NCBI GenBank assembly: GCA_934646175.1
Contig: CAKUEI010000010.1
Coordinates: forward strand, 1-28,205
Origin: an uncultured Oscillospiraceae bacterium
Lineage (GTDB): Bacteria; Bacillota; Clostridia; Oscillospirales; Oscillospiraceae
Direction of reading: 5' to 3'
DNA: 28,205 nt
Of the stretch, positions 21,073-28,098 are shown in pieces (the stretch's first letter is position 1; each line of letters starts with the position of its first letter). The notes under the pieces are model-generated. The model saw only the letters and a program-made list of their open reading frames with translations, was not told where the DNA came from and ran no database searches. The position numbers and the translations under genes were made by a program.

Positions 21073-21636
21073 TTACAGCGCCCGTTCCAGTGCGTCCCAG
21101 CTTTCCATTCGCTGTTCCAGCACGTTCCAGGTGGGGAACTGTTCTTCCAGCCGCGCCCAGGTGATATAGCGGAATACATACCGCACCTCCAGGTGACAGG
21201 GGATGATGTCCTCGATGATGCGCCGCATCCGCTCCAGATTTTCCGGCTGGCCCGCCGTCGTGGGGAAGCAGACCTCCACCACGCCCCGTTCCCCGGTCTC
21301 CTTCACCTCAGCCGGAAGGCCGCAGCCCTCCAGGTTATCACTTACCGCTTTCACCGTGAAGCTGTCCCCGTCAATGCGCATGAGGGCGCTCACCGCCCGT
21401 CCCATTTCCGCCGCCGTTTCCGCCGCGGGCCGCCAGGGCAGCAGACTCAGATAACGGTCCAGCCCCTCCCCTTCCGCCGAAAGAGGGCACATCTCCCGCT
21501 CGATCTTCTCCAGGTATGCCTCCACCTCGTCCAGCTTCCCGCCGAGCGCGTCCAACTCCGCGCCGTTGAAGCTCCCCTCCAGCGCATAGACCCCCAGTGG
21601 CCGCAAAAGGTCCTTCAAATACTCTGCATAGCTCAC
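21073..21636 (-). CDS. YmfQ/XkdU-like baseplate protein (DUF2313 type)
   Basis: The 187-residue product uses a GTG start (21636) that overlaps the TGA of the baseplate J gene (GTGA). It opens with MSYAEYLKDLLRPLGVY, continues through a segment with Glu/Asp-rich helices and LDRYLSLLPWRP, and ends with a small mixed domain (CHLEVRYVFRYITWARLEEQ). This size, opening and place directly after baseplate J match the YmfQ/XkdU family, which links the baseplate to tail fibres in PBSX- and Mu-like tails. It is the last gene of the operon: no fibre, holin or lysin gene follows before the terminator. Confidence 0.8.
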   Translation of the reverse strand: MSYAEYLKDLLRPLGVYALEGSFNGAELDALGGKLDEVEAYLEKIEREMCPLSAEGEGLDRYLSLLPWRPAAETAAEMGRAVSALMRIDGDSFTVKAVSDNLEGCGLPAEVKETGERGVVEVCFPTTAGQPENLERMRRIIEDIIPCHLEVRYVFRYITWARLEEQFPTWNVLEQRMESWDALERAL

Positions 21637-22688
21637 GCCGTCACCTCCACAGAAAGGCTCCCCAGCCGGGGCAGTTGCTCTTCCGCGATGGCCACATCCG
21701 CCGTCGGTGCCAGCAGAACATAGTTCGCCACGCCCTTCGTCTCATAAAGCCGGTGGCCCAGCTCCGCCAACAGCAAGTCCTTCCCCAGCATCCGCCCGTC
21801 AAACAGCGCGCGAATATTCGCCTCCGCCGACGCCTTCACGTTCTCCGGATCCGCACCCGCCTCGGTCGTCACCTGTGCGCTCACATTCACGGTCACCGGC
21901 TCCGGCCCCTTCACCAGAACGTCCACGGCGATCTCCCGTTTTTCCTGCAGGTCCGCCCGAATTTTCTCCAGCAGCTCCGCGTCCGGAATACCCTCCGCCG
22001 TGGCTATCACCACGTCCACCGTCCCGATGCCCCGCTTCCGCGGGATGGCTTTGGCGGCTGCCACTCGGTCAAACCCAGCCGCCTCCTGCTCGTAAAACGC
22101 CGCGTTTGCGCCGTTGGGCATCCGTCGGAAGGTCTCCAGCACCCGCCCCCGCAACGCCTCGTCCTCCTCGCTGTCCAGTCCGCCGGAAAATGCCTCTGTA
22201 TTGCGGCACCCGGCAATGCCCACCGGCGCCGCCGTCATGCGTACCACGGTCTCCGGCGATACATTGCCGCTCGTCCCCGGCTCCGAAGCTTGGGCGGAAA
22301 CGTCCACGCTCAGCTCGCCTTTTGTCAGCACCGCGTCCTCTGTGGTCTCAAACCGCACCAGCCCCGCCGTCATGCATACCGTCCCCATCGGGATCTCCCG
22401 ATCCTCCGCCGCGGCCTCGTCCACATAAAACCGGATAACACCCACCGCAGGCACCGCCTGCCGCCGGGTAAGGCCCCGCATTTCTGCGTGCTTGTCCAGC
22501 ATATCTCCCGCCGCCGTCTGAGGGAAGCACTGATTCAATACCCACTCGCTCTGCAAAAACAGCGCATAGATCTGGGCGGCCGCCGTCCGCAGGCGCACCG
22601 CCATGTCTCCGCTGTCGGAAAGCTCCATGCCGGTTTCCGCGGCAAAGCTCTCCTTCATTTCCTCGTAAAGGGTCTCCATATCCTTCAT
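21633..22688 (-). CDS. Baseplate J/gp47 (XkdT-like) protein
   Basis: The 351-residue product carries the baseplate J pattern: N-terminal helices with SEWVLNQCFPQTAAGDMLDKHAEMRGL, then AVGVIRFYVDEA, the ALRGRVLETFRRMPNGANAAFYEQ segment, and IGTVDVVIATAEGIPDAELLEKI near the centre. Gp47/gpJ forms the wedge ring of contractile-tail baseplates. It starts four bases after the XkdS-like gene and overlaps the next gene, so the baseplate genes are translationally coupled. Confidence 0.92.
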   Translation of the reverse strand: MKDMETLYEEMKESFAAETGMELSDSGDMAVRLRTAAAQIYALFLQSEWVLNQCFPQTAAGDMLDKHAEMRGLTRRQAVPAVGVIRFYVDEAAAEDREIPMGTVCMTAGLVRFETTEDAVLTKGELSVDVSAQASEPGTSGNVSPETVVRMTAAPVGIAGCRNTEAFSGGLDSEEDEALRGRVLETFRRMPNGANAAFYEQEAAGFDRVAAAKAIPRKRGIGTVDVVIATAEGIPDAELLEKIRADLQEKREIAVDVLVKGPEPVTVNVSAQVTTEAGADPENVKASAEANIRALFDGRMLGKDLLLAELGHRLYETKGVANYVLLAPTADVAIAEEQLPRLGSLSVEVTA

Positions 22689-22692
22689 GGAC

Positions 22693-23043
22693 TCACCATC
22701 CTTCCAGTCCCAGCGTCGCTTCGGCTTCCGTGCCGTCCTGCCGCAGCTTCACCGTCAAATAACCCCGGCCGGAATCCTGAGTCAGCCGTACCTCCTCCAC
22801 AGTAAGGTCCTTCTGCCCCAGCGCCTCCTCCACGTAGGCCCGGGCCAGCTCCTCCCTCTCCGCGGCTTTTTGCCCCGAAAGAAGATACAGTCGGCTCCCC
22901 AACTCCGGCAGCAGCGGAAATTTGCCCCGTCGTGCCGTCAAAAGGAACAGCACCCGCTGCAGGAGTTCCTCGTTCCCCTCAGCCCGCCGGAACCCGCCGC
23001 AGCCATCGGGCACGTAGTCACCGTCTTTCCACAAAAGCTCCAT
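22693..23043 (-). CDS. gp25/XkdS-like baseplate wedge protein
   Basis: The 116-residue product starts at ATG 23043 behind GAGGAG, which overlaps the end of the previous gene. ELLQRVLFLLTARRGKFPLLPELGSRLY is followed by helices with VEEALGQKDLTVEEV and a beta-rich end GYLTVKLRQDG. This is the layout of gp25/gpW and DUF2634 (XkdS) wedge proteins, small baseplate parts next to the hub. Its place between the spike and baseplate J supports the call. Confidence 0.85.
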   Translation of the reverse strand: MELLWKDGDYVPDGCGGFRRAEGNEELLQRVLFLLTARRGKFPLLPELGSRLYLLSGQKAAEREELARAYVEEALGQKDLTVEEVRLTQDSGRGYLTVKLRQDGTEAEATLGLEGW

Positions 23044-23053
23044 CCGTTTCTCC

Positions 23054-23470
23054 TCACTTCATCATGCTGGCCACAATGCGGGTCACGATGCTCTCCAGTG
23101 TCTCTCCGTTCACCGTCAGCGTCCCTGCAACGGCAAGGCCGCCGTTCACTTCCGTCTTTCCTTCGTTCCGCAGCACCAGACTGCTCTTCCCGGCGGAGAT
23201 GGCCACTTCGCCTCTCTTCAAACTCACCGGCGGTTTTCCCGCCCGGCATCCCACCGTGCATGGGAGTTCCCCTTCTTCTCCGGTTTTGATCACCAGCAGT
23301 TCCTGTCCTGCCGCCGGCCGCCAGTAATAGCCGCCCGGCACATACAGCGGCACCTGCCGCCGCTCGCCGTTCAAATAGACTGCCGCCGGGTCCCCCGGGA
23401 TCGTCACCGTTCCCACCTCGGCAGCGGATGCCCCGCCGCCGGGCTGTCCCTTCTGTCTTGAAAGCCACAT
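23054..23470 (-). CDS. Baseplate spike-like protein (gpV-like, OB fold plus beta-helix)
   Basis: The 138-residue product starts at ATG 23470 behind AAGGAGGGG. The first half looks like a small beta-barrel (VGTVTIPGDP, QVPLYVPG, GQELLVIKTGEEGELPCTVG). The second half is a run of short beta-strands with repeating N-G turns (EVAISAGKSSLVLRNEG, KTEVNGGLAVAGTLTVNGET), as in trimeric beta-helical needles of gpV/gp5-type spikes. It ends with a short helix. The spike would sit under the hub and pierce the target envelope. Homology to a named family is by architecture and gene order, so DUF2577-like proteins remain an alternative. Confidence 0.65.
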   Translation of the reverse strand: MWLSRQKGQPGGGASAAEVGTVTIPGDPAAVYLNGERRQVPLYVPGGYYWRPAAGQELLVIKTGEEGELPCTVGCRAGKPPVSLKRGEVAISAGKSSLVLRNEGKTEVNGGLAVAGTLTVNGETLESIVTRIVASMMK

Positions 23471-23485
23471 GGCCTTTCCCCTCCT

Positions 23486-24430
23486 TTACAGGCTGCCTAA
23501 AATCAGCTTTGTCTCCGTTCCCCCGGTACCATCCGCCGTCACTGTGGCCTCCCGCACCCGGAAAACGCCGTTCTTCGCCCATTCGCTCCGGTTTATGGTC
23601 ACCCGGTCCCCCGGCCACGCCGCAAATCCCCAGGGCAGCACGATCTCCGCTGTGCTCTTCTCCCGCTGCGACTGCTCGATCTGGAATGTCCCCTGATAGC
23701 GCATGGCCTTGTAATTGCTCTTTCCTGGCATGGTGATCACCTTTCTCCGGCTCCCGCCTGCCTGGCAGAACGCCTCGTTCTTCACCGTCTGCTGCGTTTT
23801 GCGGTACCGGTCGTACACCACCGCCTCGGAAAGAACGCCGTACCGCTTCTCCCGGTATAAAAGCTCCTGCACCGGTGTACTGTCGTCGATGACCAGCCGC
23901 TCCTCCCCGCTGCCCCAGCCCTCCAGGTGCAGGCGGCCCTCCCGGTCAAAATAAGGAGTCACGCCCCCGCGATAGCGTGCAAAGTTATACAGCACGCTCC
24001 ACTCGCTGCTCCCGCTGGCCACGGTAAAATCTGCCGCCGCAGGCAGCGTTCCCCGGTTCGCCGTTTCGATGCCGTATGGCGTCACATGCTCCCGCAACAG
24101 GTCCTCCGCGGTCATGGTCATGTAGTCACCGGGCAGCGCCTCGTTATCCACCAGCAGGGCCGCCATGCTCCGCCCGCTCACCTCCAGAAGCCGCCCAGAT
24201 CCGGAGATTCCCGCCTCGCACTCATCCACCACGCCGGTGAACACTGTCTTTCCGCCCTCCGTCGCCTCAAACTGCGCCGCCTGCGGCAGCACATTCTCTT
24301 GTCCCATCTCCCATGGGCATCGGATCCAGAAGCTATCACAGGGCGTGTCCGAGGCGTACTCCATTTTCCACGCCGTGAGAAGCGGCAGTTCCCACCGCTT
24401 TCCCTTCCCATCCAACAGATAGCCCTTCAT
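23486..24430 (-). CDS. Tail hub protein XkdQ/gpD-like
   Basis: The 314-residue product starts at ATG 24430, one base after the LysM gene's stop. Its N-terminal beta domain includes CDSFWIRCPW and GKTVFTGVVDECEAGISGSG. GRSMAALLVDNEA, the helical DLLREHVTPYGI and SEWSVLYNFARYRGGVTPYFDREGRL follow, and it ends with WPGDRVTINRSEWAKNGVFRVRE. This arrangement is typical of the XkdQ/gp27/gpD hub, the ring through which the tube joins the spike. Its place between the LysM protein and the spike gene agrees. Confidence 0.88.
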   Translation of the reverse strand: MKGYLLDGKGKRWELPLLTAWKMEYASDTPCDSFWIRCPWEMGQENVLPQAAQFEATEGGKTVFTGVVDECEAGISGSGRLLEVSGRSMAALLVDNEALPGDYMTMTAEDLLREHVTPYGIETANRGTLPAAADFTVASGSSEWSVLYNFARYRGGVTPYFDREGRLHLEGWGSGEERLVIDDSTPVQELLYREKRYGVLSEAVVYDRYRKTQQTVKNEAFCQAGGSRRKVITMPGKSNYKAMRYQGTFQIEQSQREKSTAEIVLPWGFAAWPGDRVTINRSEWAKNGVFRVREATVTADGTGGTETKLILGSL

Positions 24431-24431
24431 C

Positions 24432-25013
24432 TCATTTCACCCTCAGCTTCTGCCCCGGATAGATGAGGTTTGGGTTCTTGATCTGCGGATTCCACGCCGC
24501 CAGCTTCTGCACCGTTGTGCCGTATTTCCGTGCAATCGCCCACAGACTGTCGCCCCGCACCACAGTGTAGGTTGTCCTTCCCGTTCCGCTCCCGGCGCTT
24601 CCCGTTCCGGTGCTTGCCGTCCCGCTCCCGGTGCTCACGCTTTTCAGCTTTCCGCTGTACAGCCCATAGTCCTCCCAGAAGGTAAAGGAATATTTCACAT
24701 AATCCTCTCTCGGCTCCTGCTGCAGGCTCAGGTCCACAAAATAGGCGTTGGCGCTCTGCCACAGGGGATGGAATAAAAGCCCCGGCCCGCTGTCGTAAAA
24801 TACCGAGGCCAGCGCCTTAAAAGTATCATAGGCGCCGATGCCCACGAATTCCCCCTCTCCCCGCATGATCCGTCTCGTCATCCCCAGTTCCTCCAGGAAG
24901 TACCGTCCCCCCGGCACCTTGTGCACCGCCATTTTTCGTTCGTAGTCAATGGTGTACACTCTGGGGTTGTGCGGCCACACAAAGGTCTTGTACCGCATCG
25001 CCGTCAGGCCCAT
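24432..25013 (-). CDS. Tail protein with C-terminal LysM domain (XkdP-like)
   Basis: The 193-residue product starts at ATG 25013 behind GGAGTGAT; a second ATG five codons on is possible. Residues 1-120 form a tail-associated domain (KTFVWPHNPRVYTIDYERK and GEGEFVGIGAYDTFKALAS), then a Ser/Thr/Gly linker at about 127-145, then one LysM domain at about 147-192 (YTVVRGDSLWAIARKYGTTV and LIYPGQKLRV). XkdP-like proteins sit near the hub in PBSX-type tails and the LysM binds peptidoglycan or packs in the baseplate. In standard tails the tape measure gene precedes this one; here only a 161-residue gene does. Confidence 0.9.
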   Translation of the reverse strand: MGLTAMRYKTFVWPHNPRVYTIDYERKMAVHKVPGGRYFLEELGMTRRIMRGEGEFVGIGAYDTFKALASVFYDSGPGLLFHPLWQSANAYFVDLSLQQEPREDYVKYSFTFWEDYGLYSGKLKSVSTGSGTASTGTGSAGSGTGRTTYTVVRGDSLWAIARKYGTTVQKLAAWNPQIKNPNLIYPGQKLRVK

Positions 25014-25033
25014 ATTCCATCACTCCTCTCCAT

Positions 25034-25519
25034 TCAAAACAGTGAAAAGGTCCCACCGTACCGTCTGGCGTCTCGCTCCACCAGCCGGTCAAATTTCTCG
25101 GCGGAGCGCAGCATATCCCCGCTCCGCTCCCCGCGGGCAAGGCTTCCGAATATCTCGCTGCTCCCGGCACTTTCCTCCCATTTTCGCTGTACCGCCGCAG
25201 TCCCCACAGCCCGTGCCATCCGCTCCGCTTCGGAAAGCCGCCAGGAAAGAGCTGCCACGCTCTCCGTTTCCGCTTTTGCCCGTATTTCCCGGGCGTCCGC
25301 ATCAGAAGCGGTCCCATTCGTCTGCGTCCGGCCCGTTTCAAGGGAAGGAGCATCCTGTCCCCGCGCTTCCTGCACTGCCTCTCCGCCGTTTGCCCGGCGT
25401 TCCCGCCGCGCTCCCTGCAGAAGCAGAGATTCGTTCCCGCTCAGGCTCTCTGCCCATTCCGCCCCGGTCTCATTCTCCGTTTTCTCTGCCATCAGTGCCT
25501 TCTCCAGATAATCGGTCAA
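25034..25519 (-). CDS. Short helical protein in the tape-measure position, unknown
   Basis: I favour the TTG at 25519 as the start, with AGGAGAGGAG nine bases upstream, giving 161 residues; ATG 25492 is an alternative. I do not recognise it. It is rich in Glu, Ala, Arg and Ser, with no membrane segment; residues 75-120 look helical (AREIRAKAETESVAALSWRL, SEAERMARAVGT) and the end is DRLVERDARRYGGTFSLF. In contractile tails the gene between the assembly chaperone and the LysM/hub proteins encodes the tape measure, usually several hundred to over a thousand residues. This may be a severely shortened tape measure, a replacement, or an unrelated protein. It overlaps the frameshift product's 3' end by 50 bases. 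Confidence 0.7.
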   Translation of the reverse strand: MTDYLEKALMAEKTENETGAEWAESLSGNESLLLQGARRERRANGGEAVQEARGQDAPSLETGRTQTNGTASDADAREIRAKAETESVAALSWRLSEAERMARAVGTAAVQRKWEESAGSSEIFGSLARGERSGDMLRSAEKFDRLVERDARRYGGTFSLF

Positions 25520-26137
25520 TCCAGCCCGCTCCTCTCCTCTTCAATTCTTCAAACCGCGTCGCGTCAAAATTCTCATTGACCGCCGCCGTGTTGAACGCCC
25601 CTTCCGGCGTCCCGCACACCGGGCACCGCTTTTCCATCGCCTCCGTCCGGCAGGTGGGGCAAAGCTCGGAAAGCCGCTCCTCCCAGTCCAACTCTATCTG
25701 CAGTGCACACCACAGCAGTTCCTCCTCCGTCAGGTTTCGCGCCCGTTCTTCAGAGGGAAGCGCCTTGAATTCCCGCAGCACACGCCAGTAAAGGCGCTCA
25801 TCCGGCGTATGCTGCAGACTTTTTTTCTCAGCAGCACCGCCTTTTCTCCATCTCTGGGCGATGGGCCCCTGTTTCGGCTCCATTGCTGCCATTCTCCCGC
25901 CAGGCGCTCGATGTCAGCGCTGCTCATGCTCCTCAGCACCTCAAGGCCGCTGGAAAAGGCCGGCCCGCGTCCCTTTCTCAGCGCCCGGGCCAACAGGCAG
26001 GCATTGCTGCACAGTGCCCTTTCCCGTCCATCCCGGCTCAGCGTCTCCGCCTCCCGCCTTGCCTCCAGCAGTTCCCAGGCGGACAGGGTCTTCACCCGTT
26101 CCCCTCCGGGCAGCCGGCCGGTTCCTTTTCCCCACAT
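25470..26137 (-). CDS. Tail assembly chaperone, long form made by -1 frameshift (gpGT-like)
   Basis: Ribosomes that slip back one base on the A-run at 25820-25826 would join codons 1-106 of the short form to the overlapping frame that ends at 25470, giving about 222 residues. Long-tailed phages commonly make two chaperones this way (lambda gpG/gpGT and equivalents between tube and tape measure genes), and the gene lies just after the tube gene. The extension (SLQHTPDERLYWRVLREFKAL onwards) contains CPTC and CPVC separated by eight residues, a possible zinc-binding ribbon, in LSELCPTCRTEAMEKRCPVC. The downstream frame has no ribosome site near its first ATG (25892), which supports expression by frameshift. 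Confidence 0.8.
25730..26137 (-). CDS. Tail assembly chaperone, short form (XkdN/gpG-like)
   Basis: The 135-residue product starts at ATG 26137 behind GGGAGG, 15 bases after the tube gene. It is helical (LSAWELLEARREAETLSRDG, EVLRSMSSADIERLAGEW) and occupies the place of XkdN between tube and tape measure positions. After the slip site it reads a short Arg- and Cys-containing tail and stops at 25730. The short form would be the main product; its role would be to bind tail tube and tape measure components during assembly. Sequence similarity to XkdN is weak by eye, so the call rests on gene order and the frameshift signal. Confidence 0.78.
   Translation of the reverse strand: MWGKGTGRLPGGERVKTLSAWELLEARREAETLSRDGRERALCSNACLLARALRKGRGPAFSSGLEVLRSMSSADIERLAGEWQQWSRNRGPSPRDGEKAVLLRKKVCSIRRMSAFTGVCCGNSRRFPLKNGRET
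25772..25826 (-). promoter_or_regulatory. Programmed -1 ribosomal frameshift signal
   Basis: The slippery heptamer A_AAA_AAA (25826-25820, then G) is in the correct register for a -1 shift from the short chaperone frame. It is followed after one base by a stem in which all 15 positions pair (25804-25818 with 25772-25786; three are U-G) around a 17-base loop. The lower pairs would melt on entry to the ribosome, giving an effective spacing near 5 bases. Confidence 0.88.
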
Positions 26138-26152
26138 GCTCCGTTTCCTCCC

Positions 26153-26542
26153 TTATGCGCTGATCTCCAGCCGCTTTGCCGCCGTCACCGTCACCTTTTC
26201 CAGCACCATGGCCCCCAGCGTTCCCTCTTCGCTGATGGCGCTCCACTGGCACCCGGAATAGATCACCTTCCGGTCCGGCTTGCAGATCACCAGTGAAAAG
26301 TCCTCCAGATGGTAAAAGTCGATGCCGTCCCGGATGGCCTCGTCGGTGGCGTACAGCCGTGTCAGCTCCAGCACATGCTTGGGCTGCCCCGCAACGGTGG
26401 CCACTGGCTCCTTCTCGCCGAAAGCTTCCACCGTCCGGCTCTCCTTGGTGCTCTTCGCCGTATAGCTCTGCACCACCGCCGCCTTCACGCCGTTCACTTC
26501 GAGATAGATGTCGCTGCTGGTGGGAAATCCCGTCATCACCAT
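26153..26542 (-). CDS. Phage tail tube protein (XkdM-like)
   Basis: The 129-residue product starts at ATG 26542 behind AAGGAGGGG (ATG two codons on is possible). GFPTSSDIYLEVNGVKAAVVQSY, ESRTVEAFGEKEPVA and the closing beta-strands MVLEKVTVTAAKRLEIS match the beta-barrel tube proteins of PBSX-type contractile tails, which stack as hexamers inside the sheath. It follows the sheath gene by 15 bases, the usual order. Confidence 0.88.
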   Translation of the reverse strand: MVMTGFPTSSDIYLEVNGVKAAVVQSYTAKSTKESRTVEAFGEKEPVATVAGQPKHVLELTRLYATDEAIRDGIDFYHLEDFSLVICKPDRKVIYSGCQWSAISEEGTLGAMVLEKVTVTAAKRLEISA

Positions 26543-26557
26543 TTCCTCGCCCCTCCT

Positions 26558-27610
26558 TTACACCGTGATGTGCGCCGTCAGGCAGATCTGGTTCAGGCCA
26601 CTGGTCACCGAGAAGGAAAATTCCACCAGGCATGCCGTAGGTGTGTCCTTCATGGCCTCCACGGTCACCTCGCCGTACTCCGTGATGATCTCCCTGCTCT
26701 TTTTGTTCTCCAGCTCCAGTATGACCTGCGAGCGGATGGCCCCTCTGGTCTGCGCCGTGTTCTTGGCCCGGCGGAATTTGCTGCGCAGCGCATTTCGCAC
26801 TGCGGGGATCACATCGTCCACGATCAGGATGGTGGAGATCTCCCGCCATGTCTCGTCGCTTGCCTCGCCGGTCTTCGTCCGAGTGGTCACGCCCCGCACC
26901 ACGCTCACCACGCCGCCGACACATTCCAGTGGCGTCACGCCGCCCTGCACCAGCCGGTCGATCTCATTATCCGTGTACTGCTTCGCCGCTGCGGAAACGC
27001 CGGAAAGCTCCGCCCCGGAAAGGGGCACCGCCGGGTCATCCTCTCCGGCAATGGCTCCCGCCGCAGCTGCCGCCATGGCAACGCCGCTGGATGCGCCGTC
27101 CGCGCACCCCACCAGGATCACCCGCTCGCTGTTCAGCTTTGCCGCCTGGGCAATCAGCCCGGTCACACTCTCCCCCTTGGCTGGGGCGGCTACCGCAATG
27201 CGCTCCCGCCGTGCATTCGACGCAGCACATACGCTGTCCCGCATGGCCTGCTGGATCTCCGCGTCCGTGCTGCCGCACACCACGATGTCGATGCCCTCCA
27301 GCTCCTCCAGCTGTTCAAACGCGGCCTCATAATCGGTCTTACCGCCGTTTTCCGCCACGATGGCCGCCGTCACCGCCGCCGCGCCGTTTTTCAGCAGCAG
27401 GCAGATCAGCGCCGGAAGGTCGTCCGCCGCCGCGCTTTCTCCCAGCGCTTCCATGGCCTCTTCGCTCCGGGTAAAGGTCAGTACCTCGCCCACGTGGTTT
27501 TTCCACCCGGCGGCCACCGCCGCCGTCTTGCTTCTGCTGTTCCCGCTCACCACGCGGGAGGCGTCGTAGACCGAGTACACCCCCGGCCGTTCATGGATTT
27601 CCATGCTCAT
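26558..27610 (-). CDS. Contractile tail sheath protein (XkdK-like)
   Basis: The 350-residue product starts at ATG 27610, which overlaps the stop of the previous gene (ATGA). It opens with HERPGVYSVYDASRVVSG and closes with FSFSVTSGLNQICLTAHITV, the N- and C-terminal arms through which sheath subunits interlock; the C-terminal domain includes WREISTILIVDDVIPAVRNA and RGAIRSQVILELENK. It is shorter than PBSX XkdK (about 466 residues), so it would lack part of the surface insertion domain, as in other compact clostridial sheaths. A sheath makes this a contractile rather than a flexible tail. Confidence 0.95.
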   Translation of the reverse strand: MSMEIHERPGVYSVYDASRVVSGNSRSKTAAVAAGWKNHVGEVLTFTRSEEAMEALGESAAADDLPALICLLLKNGAAAVTAAIVAENGGKTDYEAAFEQLEELEGIDIVVCGSTDAEIQQAMRDSVCAASNARRERIAVAAPAKGESVTGLIAQAAKLNSERVILVGCADGASSGVAMAAAAAGAIAGEDDPAVPLSGAELSGVSAAAKQYTDNEIDRLVQGGVTPLECVGGVVSVVRGVTTRTKTGEASDETWREISTILIVDDVIPAVRNALRSKFRRAKNTAQTRGAIRSQVILELENKKSREIITEYGEVTVEAMKDTPTACLVEFSFSVTSGLNQICLTAHITV

Positions 27611-28098
27611 CGCGTCCGCTCTCCTCTCACTTCAAAGTCCAGGAACGCGCCGCTCTCCTCCGTCGCCGCCGTCAGAAAGCCCTCGCATTCCATGGCCGCC
27701 TTTCTCACATAGCGGCCCCGTTCCCGGTCAAATTCCGTTTCTTCGCAGGAAAGGCGCTTCACCGTCCACCCTCCGGGTCGCCCGGCCTGCAGGGCGACCG
27801 TCGTCGTTTCCAGCTGCTTCATGCACTCCGATGCGCTCATGGCGTAAAAATTCAGTTCGAACTCCGCCGATGCCTTCCTGCCGTAAACCTCTTCCCAGAT
27901 GTTTTTTTCGCTGTTCCAACGCTCCCCCAGGTAGTCCTGCAGTCCTGCGGGGCCGCCCTCCAAGCGGGCAAGCTCCACCGTCATCTCCGGCTTCTTCTCC
28001 GCCGTCCAGCGCCCACTCTGCCATGCCGCTCTTGCATTCAGTCCATGGTCTCGGAAAAACGCCGCCATGGTCTCTGCCGCCTCCCGGATGTCCGTCAC
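27607..28098 (-). CDS. Tail terminator/completion family protein (DUF6838-like)
   Basis: The 163-residue product uses a GTG start (28098) overlapping the TGA of the gene before it (GTGA), and its own TGA overlaps the sheath ATG. Features are MTDIREAAETMAAFFRDHGL at the start, FELNFYAMSASECMKQLETT in the middle and a beta-rich end. Directly before the sheath gene, tails of this type encode the terminator protein that caps the tube and joins it to a head. The family name is given with caution; size and gene order are the main evidence. Confidence 0.65.
   Translation of the reverse strand: MTDIREAAETMAAFFRDHGLNARAAWQSGRWTAEKKPEMTVELARLEGGPAGLQDYLGERWNSEKNIWEEVYGRKASAEFELNFYAMSASECMKQLETTTVALQAGRPGGWTVKRLSCEETEFDRERGRYVRKAAMECEGFLTAATEESGAFLDFEVRGERTR

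Noticed and set aside
25730..26137. Chaperone gene broken by a frameshift mutation
   Set aside because: The slip heptamer in the right register and the 15-bp stem directly behind it are better explained by programmed frameshifting.
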